From Chionoecetes opilio (Eukaryota; Arthropoda; Malacostraca; Decapoda; Majidae), in assembly GCA_016584305.1 (NCBI GenBank), contig JACEEZ010013848.1:258501-322500 (forward strand): a stretch of DNA of 64,000 nt, in the 5' to 3' direction. Both the position numbers and the translations under genes were made by a program. The notes below the pieces were generated by a model that was not told where the DNA came from, ran no database searches, and saw only the letters and a program-made list of their open reading frames with translations. This document shows, piece by piece, positions 44,978 through 55,977 of this stretch (position 1 is its first letter; each line of letters starts with the position of its first letter).

Positions 44978-46665
44978 AGGCGTATTTTGTAGTGTCCTTC
45001 CGGAGTAAAATTATACTTATTTAAGCTCCGCCCCTGCTTGCCATCACAAAATACGATTGTAGCGATGCCAAAGCTCTTTCTTGATGTTGCCGAGAGTAAA
45101 AGTGTCGTACACTTCATTATCTCTTACAGAGGCTCAAGGAATATCGTTAAGGTTGACATTATTGAAGGCACAGCAAAGAGTAGTAGCGTGATTGTCTGTA
45201 TTACACATCGATATCTAATTGTTTTGAGCTCTTAGAATGGCCTAGCATTGTTTTCTAACTCTATAGATGGACTTGATATTAAACTGAAATGTTTAGGGCG
45301 CTATGAAACTGTTATTTGAATATCTATTTGCTACACAGCCATTTCACGATGTGCGTCGAGGATGTTTAATGCTATCATGGACCTGTACGTATGTAGGCTA
45401 CGTGTACCTACATCTACGTTTCACCAATTATTCTTTGCCTAAACCTATATGAATGCTGGTTGTGATTCATCCTCCAGTGCATCTCCCCCGTTTAACATCC
45501 ATGGGCGGGTGTGTGGTGGGCGGGTGTGTGATGGACGTGTGGTGGGTGGGTGTGTGGTGGGCGGATGTATGATGGGCGTGTGGTGGGTGGGTGTGTGGTG
45601 GGCGGATGGGTGATGGGCGTGTGGTGGGTGGGTGTGTGGTGGGCGGATGTGTGATGGGCGTGTGGGGGGGTGGGTGTGTGGTGGGCGGATGTATGATGGG
45701 CGTGGGTGGTGGTGTGTGTGTGGTGGGCGGATGGGTGATGGGCGTGTGGTGGGTGGGTGTGTGATGGGCGGATGTGTGATGGGCGTGTGGTGGGTGGGTG
45801 TGTGGTGGGCGGATGGGTGATGGGCGTGTGGTGGGTGTGTGTGTGGTGGGCGGGTGGTGGGCGGATGGGTGATGGGCGTGTGGTGGGTGGGTGTGTGATG
45901 GGTGTGTGGTGGGCGGGTGTGGGTGGGTGGTGGGTGGTGGTGGGCGGGTGGGTGCCTGGGTGGTGGTGGGTGTGTGGTGGCCCGTGGGTTACACACAGAG
46001 ACCTTCCTACGCGTGTTGGAGCTGAATCAGACTGATGAAATGTTCGTATTCGTGCCCTGCGATAGGTTCTCTAAAAGGCTTTCTTTTTGTGTGATATAAC
46101 ATATATACCAAATTTATACATTTCTATTGCAAATGTAATATCACTCATGAATATATTTAAGTATTTGACTATACTATAGCAATAATACACCAGTTTTGAT
46201 GCTAAGCCAGCAAGCATCAACGAAGATTCGGACACATTGAAAAATTCGAGGGATTGGGAAAATTGTTCCCAGACGTCGCTGGAGAATTTTAATATTTGTG
46301 ACTTCTTACCTGTTAAGAGTCACCTATTCTACGCCTTACTACTCCTTACCTACTCTTAATTAAATACAGTATCCTTTGCATGTCGTGTGCGTGTAATGAA
46401 TGTTGAATTGGATGAGAATTAAAGGAAAAGAGAAACATTTACGGGAGGAGTTTTGATAAGATTTTCTCATGCGCGCGATCTGATTGGCCAGGCTCTTGAA
46501 ACCACCACTCACACCCACGACTGTAAAACTTTACAGGAAAAGAGTAAAATATCGCTGCCGGAGTGTATCTGCTCAGTTTTCTATGCACGCAAAAGAGTAA
46601 AAAATATGTGGGCGGAGCTTAAATAAGTAAAATTTTACTTCCAAGGGCATGGACAAAATACGCCT
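44978..46665. mobile_element. AGGCG-family DNA transposon, copy 3 (complete)
   Basis: AGGCGTATTTTGT at the left, ACAAAATACGCCT at the right, TAT on both sides (44975-44977, 46666-46668). The left end continues into GCTTGCCATCACAAAATACG, shared inverted with the right end of copy 2; the right end matches copy 1. It therefore supplies the full order of the family. Only the minisatellite (45505-45965) and small chance frames lie inside. Confidence 0.8.
45505..45965. repeat. GGGCGTGTGGTGGGTGGGTG minisatellite
   Basis: Irregular units of GTGTGGTGGGCGGATG and ATGGGCGTGTGGTGGGTGG. Long Pro/His-rich minus frames (45445-45996) are artefacts of the repeat. Confidence 0.9.
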
Positions 46666-47294
46666 TATATAAGGTAAAAAATAGTTATTCTTCACAAATT
46701 AAATGAAAAGTGGTGCATATGATACTATTTCAAACAAAACCACATCGTCAATTGCCAAGTGAACAAATACAGTAGACTTAATAGACTACCTTAGTGAGCT
46801 CGATCTGTCATCTGGTGGCCGTCTGGGAACTACACGCGGAGCTAGAATGTAGGGTCTGGGGGTGTCGGGCTCGACTTATTTTCTATTATTCCCTACCAAA
46901 CCAGCTACAATTAAGTGTTGTCATGGTCAACATAGGCTTATGCAAAATGGAAATATACGAGTTTTACATTATTCATGGCGCTATAATGAGGATTGTTGGC
47001 AAAATAGAAGCATTCGATCACAGGTGTCCTACAACATTCTACTAAATACTGTAAAGGAATGCTTCAAGGCGGGTGCATGGGTTAATATTACCTTCTCTTT
47101 GCATACATGGAGGTAATATTAACCCATGCACCCGCCTTGAAGCATTCCTCTACAGTATTTAGTAGAATGTTGTAGGACACCTGTGATCGAATGCTTCTAT
47201 TTTGCCAACAATCCTCATTATAACGCCATGAATAATGTAAAACTCGCATATTTCCATTTTGCATAAGCCTATATTAACCATGCCAACACTTATT

Positions 47295-47480
47295 AATGCG
47301 TTTTCTGCGGGGATCCTGATTACAACCGAAAAAATTTCGGTTGCTCAAATTTCGATCCCTGTTCAACAATCCAGGGAAGATGATTGGCCCGACCCGCAAT
47401 CATTTGTTGTTGTTGTTGTAACCAATTGCAACCGAAAATTTTCCGATTGCAACCAAAAATCCCCCGCAGAAAACGCCTTT
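47295..47480. mobile_element. Small MITE in the foldback arm
   Basis: GCGTTTTCTGCGGGGAT and its inverse ATCCCCCGCAGAAAACGC bound the insert. The opposite arm lacks it, and CACTTA/ATTGTAGC is continuous there. The arm comparison allows a TTA duplication. A (TTG)n run is inside. Confidence 0.75.
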
Positions 47481-47989
47481 AATTGTAGCTGGTTTGGTAG
47501 GGAATAATAGAAAATAAGTCTAGCCCGACACCCCGAGACCCGACATTCTAGCTCCACGTGTAGTTCCCAGACGGCCACCAGATGACAGATCGAGCTCACT
47601 AAGGTATAGTACAGGAGCATTAGTAAAAATTTAACGAAAACCTAGAAAAAAATAGTAGAAAGCTGATTTTTTCAGGGGAGCTCCAGAAAACCATAAGCAT
47701 GTCCACTGTGCAAAGTTCTGCAAATTAAACCTGGTGGCATTTTCAGAATTGAAGATGGCCACTATAACAATTTGCGATAAATGGTTAAAATACCAAAATC
47801 GGCATAACTGGCAACTTATTACAGTGGACCCATGCCATGTTCATTTTGAGTCAAAATAATTAGCATAAAGTGTAATTACTAGTATATTATAATAATAGTG
47901 AGTGATAATTAGCATAAATTATAATTAATAGTATATTATAATAATAATAATAATTATAATAATAATTTTCTCGTTTTTCAGGTGCTGTC

Positions 47990-49129
47990 ATGATGGCCAA
48001 GTTTTGCAGTATTCCCACATGCGGTAAGCAGATCACATCAGATCGTGCAGAGGTCCATGATAAGGGCCTTGAGGGACTCCTACGAGCCAGCATTGAAAGA
48101 GAAGATGGTTTGCACTCTGTATTTGAGAGGAAGAGGTCACAATTGCCAGTCCCAGTCCATGGTAAATGTCGTCGCGAATACATTCGACCATGCAGTATTA
48201 CTTCTTACAAAAGGAAAAGGGAAGAAGAGCCATTGGACTCTGATTGGGGCACATCATCTTCAAAATTACGTTCAAGAACTCGAATTTTCAATATAAAAGA
48301 AGATTGTCTCTATTGTGCAAAGACTGTAATAGACTACAATGTAGAAACAAAGATACCCCGCAACCGTCGGGTACGGGCACATGATGCTATGACAAAAGCC
48401 ACCCTTCAAAGCGTAATTGAGAAAGCTGGCGATCGCCATGATGAGTGGGGAGATGTTGTTAGACTTCGCGTATCCAATGAGTTAGATTTTATTGCTGCTG
48501 AAGTCAAGTACCACCATGACTGTCAGGTTCTCTTCTATGCTGGCAAACAATTTCCAAGCGAGAATACCCGTGATGGATATCAACGGGGCCGACCTGTCAA
48601 TGCCACAAAACACGCGGCATTCCAGAAGTTGTGCCAATTTATATGCGACAATGATGAATGTCAATATTCACTTGCAGAACTTATGACTTTGATGGACGAC
48701 TATTTAGATGGAGAAGAGGGCTACAACCCCAAAAGGCTAGGACAGAAATTGGAGGAATGTTTCGGGCAGGACATTGTTCGGACTTGTGATATTGGAAAAC
48801 AGACCATATATACTTTCTTAGATGAAAGTAACCACATCCTTAGAAGTAATTATGAGTCCAGTAACATGACAAAAGATTCAATCATAGATATGGCAGCTGC
48901 AATCATACAAGATGATGTAAAGTCTGTAGCATATGTTAACTCTGAATACCCGACAATGACACAATTGCAAGACAGTGATAAAATGGTGCCTGACTCTTTG
49001 AAACGACTACTGAGTGGTATAATCAAATCAAAATCTGACAAGAGTGTCGGCTGTGAACGCCGCCGTACAGCACTTGCACACGACATAATGTCTGCGTGTC
49101 GACCTCGATCGGAGAGTTGTTTCTACTAA
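47990..49129 (+). CDS. Transposon ORF with two CxnC...HxxC zinc-finger-like motifs
   Basis: 379 residues, start ATG 47990 (a second ATG follows immediately). Motif 1: C6-x4-C11 with H57-x2-C60 (VHGKCRREYI). Motif 2: C106-x2-C109 (CLYC) with H175-x2-C178 (YHHDC). Such pairs resemble the N-terminal DNA-binding fingers of several eukaryotic transposases. The rest is helical and charged with a conserved-looking RHDEWGDVVRLRV stretch (149-161). From memory, similar N-termini occur in a large unnamed invertebrate protein family whose members continue past DIMSACRPRS into a long central domain. Here the frame shifts right there and stops, suggesting an internal deletion. No in-frame stop earlier, so decay is slight. 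Confidence 0.7.
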   Translation: MMAKFCSIPTCGKQITSDRAEVHDKGLEGLLRASIEREDGLHSVFERKRSQLPVPVHGKCRREYIRPCSITSYKRKREEEPLDSDWGTSSSKLRSRTRIFNIKEDCLYCAKTVIDYNVETKIPRNRRVRAHDAMTKATLQSVIEKAGDRHDEWGDVVRLRVSNELDFIAAEVKYHHDCQVLFYAGKQFPSENTRDGYQRGRPVNATKHAAFQKLCQFICDNDECQYSLAELMTLMDDYLDGEEGYNPKRLGQKLEECFGQDIVRTCDIGKQTIYTFLDESNHILRSNYESSNMTKDSIIDMAAAIIQDDVKSVAYVNSEYPTMTQLQDSDKMVPDSLKRLLSGIIKSKSDKSVGCERRRTALAHDIMSACRPRSESCFY

Positions 49130-49566
49130 AGCTGTATGGAGCTGTCCGGTCAAATTCACTGGACAAGCATCGCTATGTTATGTACTTCCGATCTACACGT
49201 AGAGCGTCCTTATCCTCATCTGGTTTCAAGTTGGAATCAATCCCTCCAACTTCAGCAGCTGCCAAGTTCCATAGCTATAGAACATACCATGCTGTTCAGC
49301 AATGGCAGAGAAATGAGCTACCACCAAATGAGTGGGGGTGGGAGTACAGAGAGGGGATACTTGTTCCAATCTATACCGATAGGCCTGTTGCTCCCGAGAA
49401 GGTACTGAAAATGGTATCTTGCGGCTGCAAGGTAGGGTGTGGAAAGTCATGTCGTTGTTACAAGGCACGGATGGAGTGTACCATAATGTGCACTGGTTGC
49501 AGTGGGTACAATTGTAAAAATTCGCATGTTCTTGATGTGCAAGGCGAAGGGGATACCACTGATTAG
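49096..49566 (+). CDS. Tesmin/TSO1-like CXC domain protein, transposon C-terminus
   Basis: 156 residues as read, overlapping the end of the preceding ORF in another frame. Residues 5-70 (GELFLLKLYGA, PPTSAAAKFHSYRTYHAVQQ) match the pre-C-terminal part of the same unnamed family. Residues 109-140 hold nine cysteines: C-x-C-x3-C-x3-C-x-C-x6-C-x3-C-x2-C-x4-C, the CXC zinc-binding pattern, which in tesmin and LIN54 binds DNA. The start ATG is probably not the native one; this is more likely the tail of a longer protein. Possible sites for a fused or frameshifted product lie in 49096-49129. Confidence 0.7.
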   Translation: MSTSIGELFLLKLYGAVRSNSLDKHRYVMYFRSTRRASLSSSGFKLESIPPTSAAAKFHSYRTYHAVQQWQRNELPPNEWGWEYREGILVPIYTDRPVAPEKVLKMVSCGCKVGCGKSCRCYKARMECTIMCTGCSGYNCKNSHVLDVQGEGDTTD

Positions 49567-50032
49567 ACATTCCTTCAACATATGGTTGGGTTATTTGTGG
49601 TTTCTAATTGGTGTTTTGTACAATATAACATAGTTTGGCTATTATAAATGTAACGTACATAACATAGTTGTGGTATTATTAAAAAAAAAAAAAAAAAAAA
49701 TATATTTTTCTTCACCTTATTGAATTTATGCTAATTATGTCAACTCAAAATATTTTTTATGGCTCCATTGTATTAAGCACACTCTAAAACATAGATGTAC
49801 ACACAAAAATCTTATTACTACGAACTCGGATGGATGATCATAGTACTTTTCATTTTATCGTTAATTGTGATGGCGGCCATTTTGAATTATGAAAATGCCA
49901 CGAGGTTGAATTTGCAGAACTTTGCATAAGGGCGATATATACAATATTTTGGAGCTCGCCTGAAAAAATCAGCTTTCTACTATTTATTTCCACCTTTTAG
50001 CTAATGCTCCTGTACTACCTAGTAGTCTATTA

Positions 50033-51070
50033 TGAGAGGGTGGTTGGTGGATAATTTCTACAGCACCCAAGAACGATATATTATATTATAGTTTAATGAT
50101 AGTATGATAGTTAATTTTTGGACAACAGTAGCTACTACTAAACATAGGGGTCAGACTTTATTATATATTTTTACTAAACGCGGCAGGGTTTACCAAAAAT
50201 ACTGTAATGAAAAGCAGCGACGAGATAAAATCATGAGAACAAAAGATACACAATGACAATAATATGAAACAGCAACGGAGAGACACGAATTAAGATGATA
50301 GAGCAACAGAGTGACACAAAGATGATAGGGCAATAGAGACACAAATGATAGAAAGAGCAACGATGACACAAAAGGATGATAAAGAGTAACGGAGAGAGTG
50401 ATGATAGAGCAACGGAGATACAAAGTGATTGAGAGCCACAGACTGGACACAGTGAGACGAAAAGATGATAGAAAAAGAAACGGTGAGACAGATGTTTGAC
50501 AGACAGAGCCACGACGGAGACTCAGACAGCAGCAGGGCCAGGGCAGGCATCAAAAAGTGGGTTGAAGAAAAGTAAAGGCATTTCAGGCAGCGGCGGCGTT
50601 AGCAGAGACACCTTGCGGGGGCGCATCAAGCTACTCTGACAACAAGGCACTCATGGAGAGGAGTTAACCTTATATTCCACCTTGCATCACCCCTTCTCTC
50701 ACTGGGATGTGACTCCACGCTTTACAGTTGTAAGCAATGATTCGTCATTTATTTTAATAGATTTTGCAGTGTGATGTTAATGTTTACTGTTTCAGGGAAC
50801 ATTTGTGGAGAGGTCTGTGCATTATAAATTGTAGCTTACCATATTTTCCCACTAGGTAGTTTCCATTGCATTAAGGTATGGTTTTTCAAAGTTTGACTTA
50901 ATAAAGTGATTGTTATGGCTCATTCGTAGGTATAATTTAGTAAAGTTACTCCGTGGAATACAGGGCTGCTTACCCTGTCTTTAATGCAAGGTACCTAGAA
51001 CTCTCTTCGATTGGAATTCTCGCCGCCGTCGGCGACTGTTCCAATTTTTGACGTCGGCGAGTGTTCCCAT
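50033..51070. other. No recognised feature
   Basis: 50180-50530 is purine-rich with irregular GATGATAGAGCAACGGAGA-like repetition (loosely 20-30 bp). The rest is unique-looking. No gene. Confidence 0.4.
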
Positions 51071-51514
51071 TTTGGTAAAAATGGACGAGGACTGGACAGT
51101 CATTTTCTGAGACACTGACTACCTTTTCCTGCGAAAAATTGGGGTTATCTCTATACCGAAATACACCTAAACACATACCGAAATATACCAAAATACACCC
51201 AAATACGTTTTTTTTAAATAGAGTTATGTATTATGTCTCTTGATACCATATTTTAATATATTATGGTATTAAGAGACATAGTAGAGCGTCGGCTGCAATT
51301 ATCGACAGGCTACAGTTATCGACACTTTTTCAGAAAAATTACTCTCAGCGAACCCCCTTTAAACTTTAGTGGCTCTTTGGTCATTTGCTTACAACCTGTA
51401 CTAACCCGGAACGTTTCTAGACCTATCATGCAACTCTACTGCTAACCCACTGTGTAGACAAGCTTGAAATGTTTTATGCTCCTACTGCACAAATCACCGA
51501 ATCGTGCTTCTTAA

Positions 51515-51852
51515 CGGTATCCGTTGATTCGGGCCGCCAGTTGAAACAGGCCGCCTATAGTAGCATGCATACCCAGCAGACAGTATACTTTGTGGTTAAA
51601 GTTAGGTTAGGTTAGGTTAGGTATACTTTGTGGAAGGTTAGGTTAGGTTAGGTTAGGTATACTTTGTACTTAAGGTTAGGTTAGGTATACTTAGTGGTTA
51701 AGGTAAGGTTAGGTTAAGTTAGGTTAGGTATACTTTGTGGTTAAGGTTAGGTTAGGATTCATTAAAACCTATAAGGTTATGCATAAATGCATGCTTGGTA
51801 TGCATTTAATATAGGCGGCCTGACTCAACTGGCGGCCCGAATCAACTGTAAC
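51515..51852. mobile_element. Mutator-like MITE with 9-bp duplication and telomere-like core
   Basis: GCTTCTTAA on both sides (51506-51514, 51853-51861) is a 9-bp duplication, the Mutator size. The ends share GTTGATTCGGGCCGCCAG and GGCCGCCTAT. The middle (51600-51765) is (TTAGG)n broken by TATACTTTGTGG units. Confidence 0.8.
51600..51765 (+). repeat. Interstitial (TTAGG)n-type array with TATACTTTGTGG spacers
   Basis: Five runs of GTTAGG separated by a nearly constant TATACTTTGTGGTTAAG unit. Inside the Mutator-like MITE. Confidence 0.85.
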
Positions 51853-53044
51853 GCTTCTTAATAGGTACATTAACGCACATATCCATGGATGTGTTTGTTT
51901 ATTTAAAGTCGGAGTGAAATATCTACTGTTTTTAGCTGATAATCTACAAAAATAAGTGTCATACGAATGACATGGCTGCAGTTTGTCTTTCTGTGATGAC
52001 CTATATGTATACTATTGGGGGTGTTGATAATTGTATACACAAATATGGAAATGCTATAGTTATCGACAGTATACAAAACATTGTTTTTCAAAGTGAATTT
52101 ACGATGTAGCTTTTGGAGATAATTGTACGTCTCACTCATCACTCATGACCATCGGTGCCGACGAACATTACCGGCGAGCAATGCCGTTGCCAGTGTTGTG
52201 TGCACACTTCACGGTTTTGAAGAAGGAAGAAAAAAAACCACTTGACCACATCTGTATACACACATGTGTATAATGTTTCATTATGGTTACAGTACTTTGC
52301 CGGCTTACTTCATTCTGTAAATACTTGGACATACAATGACCTTGCTGTCAGTTACGTTTTTAGTTCACTTTGTAGGATTTTGCTTGTAATAAAAAAAACA
52401 AAAAATGGTTAGACTGTCGATAACTGTAGCACCCTGTCGATAACTGTGTCAGGATTTCCCTTTCTTTGACTTGTCATACCACATGACATACACGTGACTG
52501 CCCCGTGATACCTCGTTTTCTACTCTACATACAAGCCGCTTGTAAACCATGTGTGTGTTGATACTGCTGAAAACACTTAAACCTCCCTACGGTAAACTTT
52601 TGTCTAAAACTGTCGATAATTGTAGCAGACACTCTACATATAAAAAACTTATTTCTCTATATTATTTCGGTATGTTTTTGGGTGTATTTCGGTATTAAGA
52701 GTATCTCGTAATCCCGAAATATACCAAATATACCTAACAACGAGGAGAGAGAGTTGTCTGGTAGCAGTGGAGACCCAATTCAGCTGCTTCGATAACTGAC
52801 AAAATACTTCAGAGGTATCAAAGGTAAGGTAAGGTACCGATATACACCCAAAAACATACGGAAATATATCAAAATAAAAATAATTATGTAATTTTTTATA
52901 TAGGTATATGTTGTATGTCTTAATATCAAAATATACTAAAATATGGTATCAAGAGACCTAATACAGTCTGTGTCAGTCAATTAGGCGGTCGCGGCAGCCA
53001 TCGGACATGCGTTCACGCATGCACAACACAAAGCGAATGATTTC

Positions 53045-53320
53045 TTACCCCACAAAGACAAAAATAAAGTGTTCACACAGGTCTACCACACTCCAGTACT
53101 TGGTCACGTTGCCCTTTGTCTTTATAACATCACGTAATCTACTTGGAAAGGAGTCGACAAGGTTGTGCAGAGTGTCGCTATCCAGATTATTCCATACATC
53201 CAAGATGGCTTCTTTGAGTTTTGGTACGGAACTGGTGTCTTTCTCTCTGAGCTTGGTAGCCATATACAACGTGTGTATACGGGTTATAGTCTCACGAGAC
53301 ACATCAGGTTTAAGCCCCAT
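53045..53320 (-). pseudogene. Tc1-like transposase C-terminal relic
   Basis: The minus frame contains KLKEAILDVWNNLDSDTLHN, LVDSFPSRLRDVIKTKGN and VTKY. This is the tail of Tc1-type transposases, after the DDE/D catalytic domain (W..I....L..LV.SMP.R...VI..KG..T.Y). Everything before is missing, and the upstream part (53330-53460) is not readable as Tc1. The catalytic residues are absent. Confidence 0.7.
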
Positions 53321-53329
53321 AGCCTTCTG

Positions 53330-54060
53330 AATGAAATGAGCAAACTGAAAAGGATCGCTCGCGTTTTGGGAAAAATCCGATCCTGGACCCAGAATGCCAC
53401 GTACGTACCATATGCATTAGGGTGCATCAAAACCCCTTATGTTGACCAAATGACCTGTACCTAGTCTTAAAATATGCGTCTTGTAAATATATTACAATGA
53501 TATATTTTTTTTTTTTTTTTGAAAATCATTAAGGTGGTCCACCTCAAGACTCAAAGACATGTATTTCACAGTAAATACACTGAATGTCGCCGATCAAACA
53601 TATTTGCTATAAAATTTAACAAAGCAAGTGAGCATCAATATAATAAATACATGTTACATTGGTTCTTATTGTGTCCATCTACAATACATAATACTACTAT
53701 GTAATGTATAAGCCTGATAAATGATAATATTTACCTAGTCTTGTATGTGTCGTTTGTTCAAGTTCGGGGGGAAACTGCAAGACCATTCGAGGCTAAAAAC
53801 CCCTAACAAAATGTGCATCTGTTGGGATGTATCTAGTGTTAATACATTCAACTTTTTTATGTTAATAACAGCTCTTTAAAAAACCTCCACAGTCCACACA
53901 ATGTCTGATGCCAGTAGGTGCTAGGTGGGCTACTAACTAACTAATACTATCCTAAACTATTTTGATCTCTCAGGAGGTGACTCAGATCCACAGTTGAGTA
54001 CGACACATACTGCGCAAGGTATGTGCTTCGTTACGGTTAGTATGTTTACTAAGGCAGCAT
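53330..54060. other. No recognised feature
   Basis: AT-rich with a T run at 53506-53520. Short ORFs (53165-53464, 53519-53704) lack recognisable content. The sequence downstream of the truncated ORF at 54061 is not coding. Confidence 0.4.
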
Positions 54061-55281
54061 TCACCACAGCACTGATAGAGGGTGGACATGATGGCGGCAG
54101 GCCAACCAAAGCAAGCTTCGTCCGAGTTCTTGCTCAATCCGAATGCAAGCACCTTGCACCATGCCAGTGTTCGAAGCCGTGGTGTCGAAACAGAAGGCGA
54201 TGATCTTGTCCCTGACGCCCGCTTCGTCCACCTCCTTCAAGACCACTGCAGCCACGTTTCTGCCAGTCGAATCCGAGCTTGCCGGGACCCCAAGAAGGAA
54301 CTCGGCGTCATCTTCCCCTGTGAGGAGGACGGCGATGCGGTCCTCCGTATCGCCAGAGAGGGACGGGAGGAGTTTTCCGTCCCAATGCAGGACCAACCTC
54401 TCAGGTATCTCCTGGTTCCGCAGTTCCACGATCTTCTCGGCGGCCTGCTCTCTCCCCGCAATTCGTGCTCGATGGACCGTGCTCTTCGAGACCACCATAC
54501 TCCCAATGTCCATTCCAAGAACTTGAGCGATAGCTGCGAATGTTGACGTTGCTTGCTGCACCGACAACTTCTCTCGATCCCAAGTTGAAATGAGGTAAAG
54601 ATCCTTCACGGAGATCGATGGCGACTGTTTGAGTTTTTTCCTCTGGCTTCGGGATCCACGAGCCGGTGATGACGTCGTCGACACAGGACTGCTACTGCTG
54701 CTACTGCTTTGGCTTGGGATTTCCATCCTTTCAGTCAGCCTGGCAATGTCGCTGTCTTCACGTTCCCGGAGCCGCTTGAGTCGAGTTCCGCGCTCGACCT
54801 GCTTCTCCACCTTCTTCGCTGTCACGAGGTCAATTCCAGCCATGGATGATTCCCCTCTGTCTTCTCTCTGACTCCGTAGGAACTCCTTGTCCTCGTCCTT
54901 CACGTCTGCCCTTTGGAGAGAGGAGGAGTGTGCGAGGTCGAAGATTTCTTGGAGGTCTCCTTTGAAAATCTCCTCATCCATACGATGTTTCGGCCTGTCT
55001 TTGTTCTTGTTCTTCTTGAGGTCATTGTACGCCTTTACCAGCTTTGACAGCTTCGTGCCGGCGTGTATTACTGTAGTTGTCGGAATTCCGGCGCGCGACC
55101 AGAAGGGGAGAACCTCCTCCACCACCGCCTTCCTGCTCCCTCTCGCCGTCTTCCCCATCTCCCGGTGGTGGTGGTAGTAGCGGAGGAGGACCTGCTCCTT
55201 CGATGGTAGCCGGGCTCCGGTGATTTAATCGATTGGAGCCTTGTCGATCAGCCAAAGATTACTAGCGGCTCTTGTTGCCAT
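54061..55281 (-). pseudogene. 5' part of an unnamed transposase-like gene (LHWDGK / FDTTASNTG / CRHH)
   Basis: The longest open part starts at ATG 55158 (365 residues). The same frame extends upstream to a better start at 55281 (MATRAASNLWLIDKAP), with one TAA at codon 19 (55225-55227). Numbered from 55158: basic helical N-terminus; acidic EDKEFLRSQRE (89-99); a Ser run (150-168); a region with VHRARIAGREQA (228-239); LVLHWDGK (256-262, D260); FCFDTTASNTG (322-332, D325); LACRHH (352-357). Two spaced aspartates and a C..H motif resemble the first half of an RNase H-fold (hAT-like) transposase. It ends abruptly after CRHHV. From memory, the family is multicopy in arthropods and unnamed. Confidence 0.6.
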
Positions 55282-55560
55282 GTTGATAACCTGAGGGAGA
55301 AAAAAAGTGGAAATTTAGAAAATTCCTGAAATTTGAGTCACGTCACCTAAATGTTTACTTTGTCGGGACCCCTAAATATTACTCAATTCGCCCAAAATTT
55401 CAACGCAATACTGTTTTACTATGAGAGAACCGGAATAACACACGAGCATGCAACATTTCAAAACTTTTGCATCTTGGGACACCCTACTACTTAGTCATGA
55501 AATGTCCAGAATCTTTAGTCTTTACATGCAATTTACATGCAATACCGCCTCCTTTGGGGA

Positions 55561-55898
55561 GGCAGTAGCGGAGTGGTTAACGTCTCAGACTGGCGTTCTC
55601 GGTAACCCGAGTTCGATCCTGAAGAAAACCAAAACCTTTCTGCACCGTCGAGTGGCCTAAGAACACCCACATGCCCTGCCCATCAACTCTACCTTCGATT
55701 GCGAGTGCATCGGAGGACACAGGGGGGCGGCATGAGCCTCTAATCACAGGCGTCACTATAAAAATCCTGCCTGCGCCACCACGGGCGAGGACCAACCATC
55801 ACACCCCTCAAGTGAACCTCCAGAGACTACCATCCGAGCTCTGGATCACCACTGCCTACAGGTGCTATAGGCACAAATTGGAAAAAAAAAAAAAAAAA
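55561..55898 (+). mobile_element. tRNA-derived SINE with poly(A) tail
   Basis: A box TAGCGGAGTGG (55566-55576) and B box GTTCGATCC (55611-55619) are both perfect and 35 bp apart, as in a Pol III promoter. A body of ~270 bp follows (TGCACCGTCGAGTGGCC, GAGCCTCTAATCACAGGCGT, AAGTGAACCTCCAG) and a 17-A tail. A related body is at 60445-60735 in inverse orientation. The parent tRNA is uncertain. Confidence 0.85.
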
Positions 55899-55943
55899 CT
55901 TTAATTTTGGTCTCGTCATTAGGTTAGGTAAGGTAAGGTTAGG

Positions 55944-55977
<34 letters not shown>

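Larger units (their letters stand above)
47604..50020 (+). mobile_element. Unclassified DNA transposon encoding zinc-finger and CXC proteins
   Basis: Inverted ends TATAGTACAGGAGCATTAG and CTAATGCTCCTGTACTACC are followed by longer matches (AGTAGAAAGCTGATTTTTTC and inverse, CAGGNGAGCTCC), together about 80 bp. It carries two overlapping ORFs on the plus strand (47990-49129, 49096-49566). Insertion in the foldback arm proves mobility, since the other arm lacks it. The exact target duplication is ambiguous. No RNase H-fold catalytic motif is present, so it looks internally deleted. Confidence 0.75.
46776..50032. mobile_element. Foldback element split by the zinc-finger/CXC transposon
   Basis: The left arm 46776-47095 and right arm 47108-47603 pair along their length, with shared blocks CGAGCTCACTAAGG, CCACCAGATGACAG, GACACCTGTGATCGAATGC and TAACCCATGCACCCGCC. 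The loop is about 14 bp at 47096-47108. The right arm holds a ~185-bp MITE (47295-47480). Near its outer end it is cut by the element at ~47604-50020, after which GTAGTCTATTA resumes. Confidence 0.75.
51284..52634. mobile_element. Tc1/mariner-like non-autonomous element
   Basis: TA flanks both ends (51282-51283, 52635-52636). The ends GAGCGTCGGCTGCAATTATC and, inverted, GAGTGTCTGCTACAATTATC continue into CGACAG. CTACAGTTATCGACA-type motifs repeat near both ends (51311, 52415, 52436), as expected of transposase-binding sites. No transposase. A Mutator-like MITE is nested at 51515-51852. Confidence 0.6.
51154..52697. mobile_element. TIR element with TACCGAAATACACC ends
   Basis: TACCGAAATACACCTAAACA on the left and, inverted, TACCGAAATACACCCAAAAA on the right. 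A second, partial copy is at 52838-52965. Most of the interior is the Tc1/mariner-like element at 51284-52634. Confidence 0.55.

Noticed and set aside
45445..46035. Pro/His-rich minus ORF and Trp/Gly-rich plus ORFs
   Set aside because: Read-through of the GTGGG-type minisatellite.
53007..53464. Plus-strand ORFs
   Set aside because: Antisense of the Tc1 transposase relic.
55561..55635. Functional tRNA gene
   Set aside because: Both boxes are present, but no 3' acceptor strand follows. It is the head of a poly(A)-tailed SINE.
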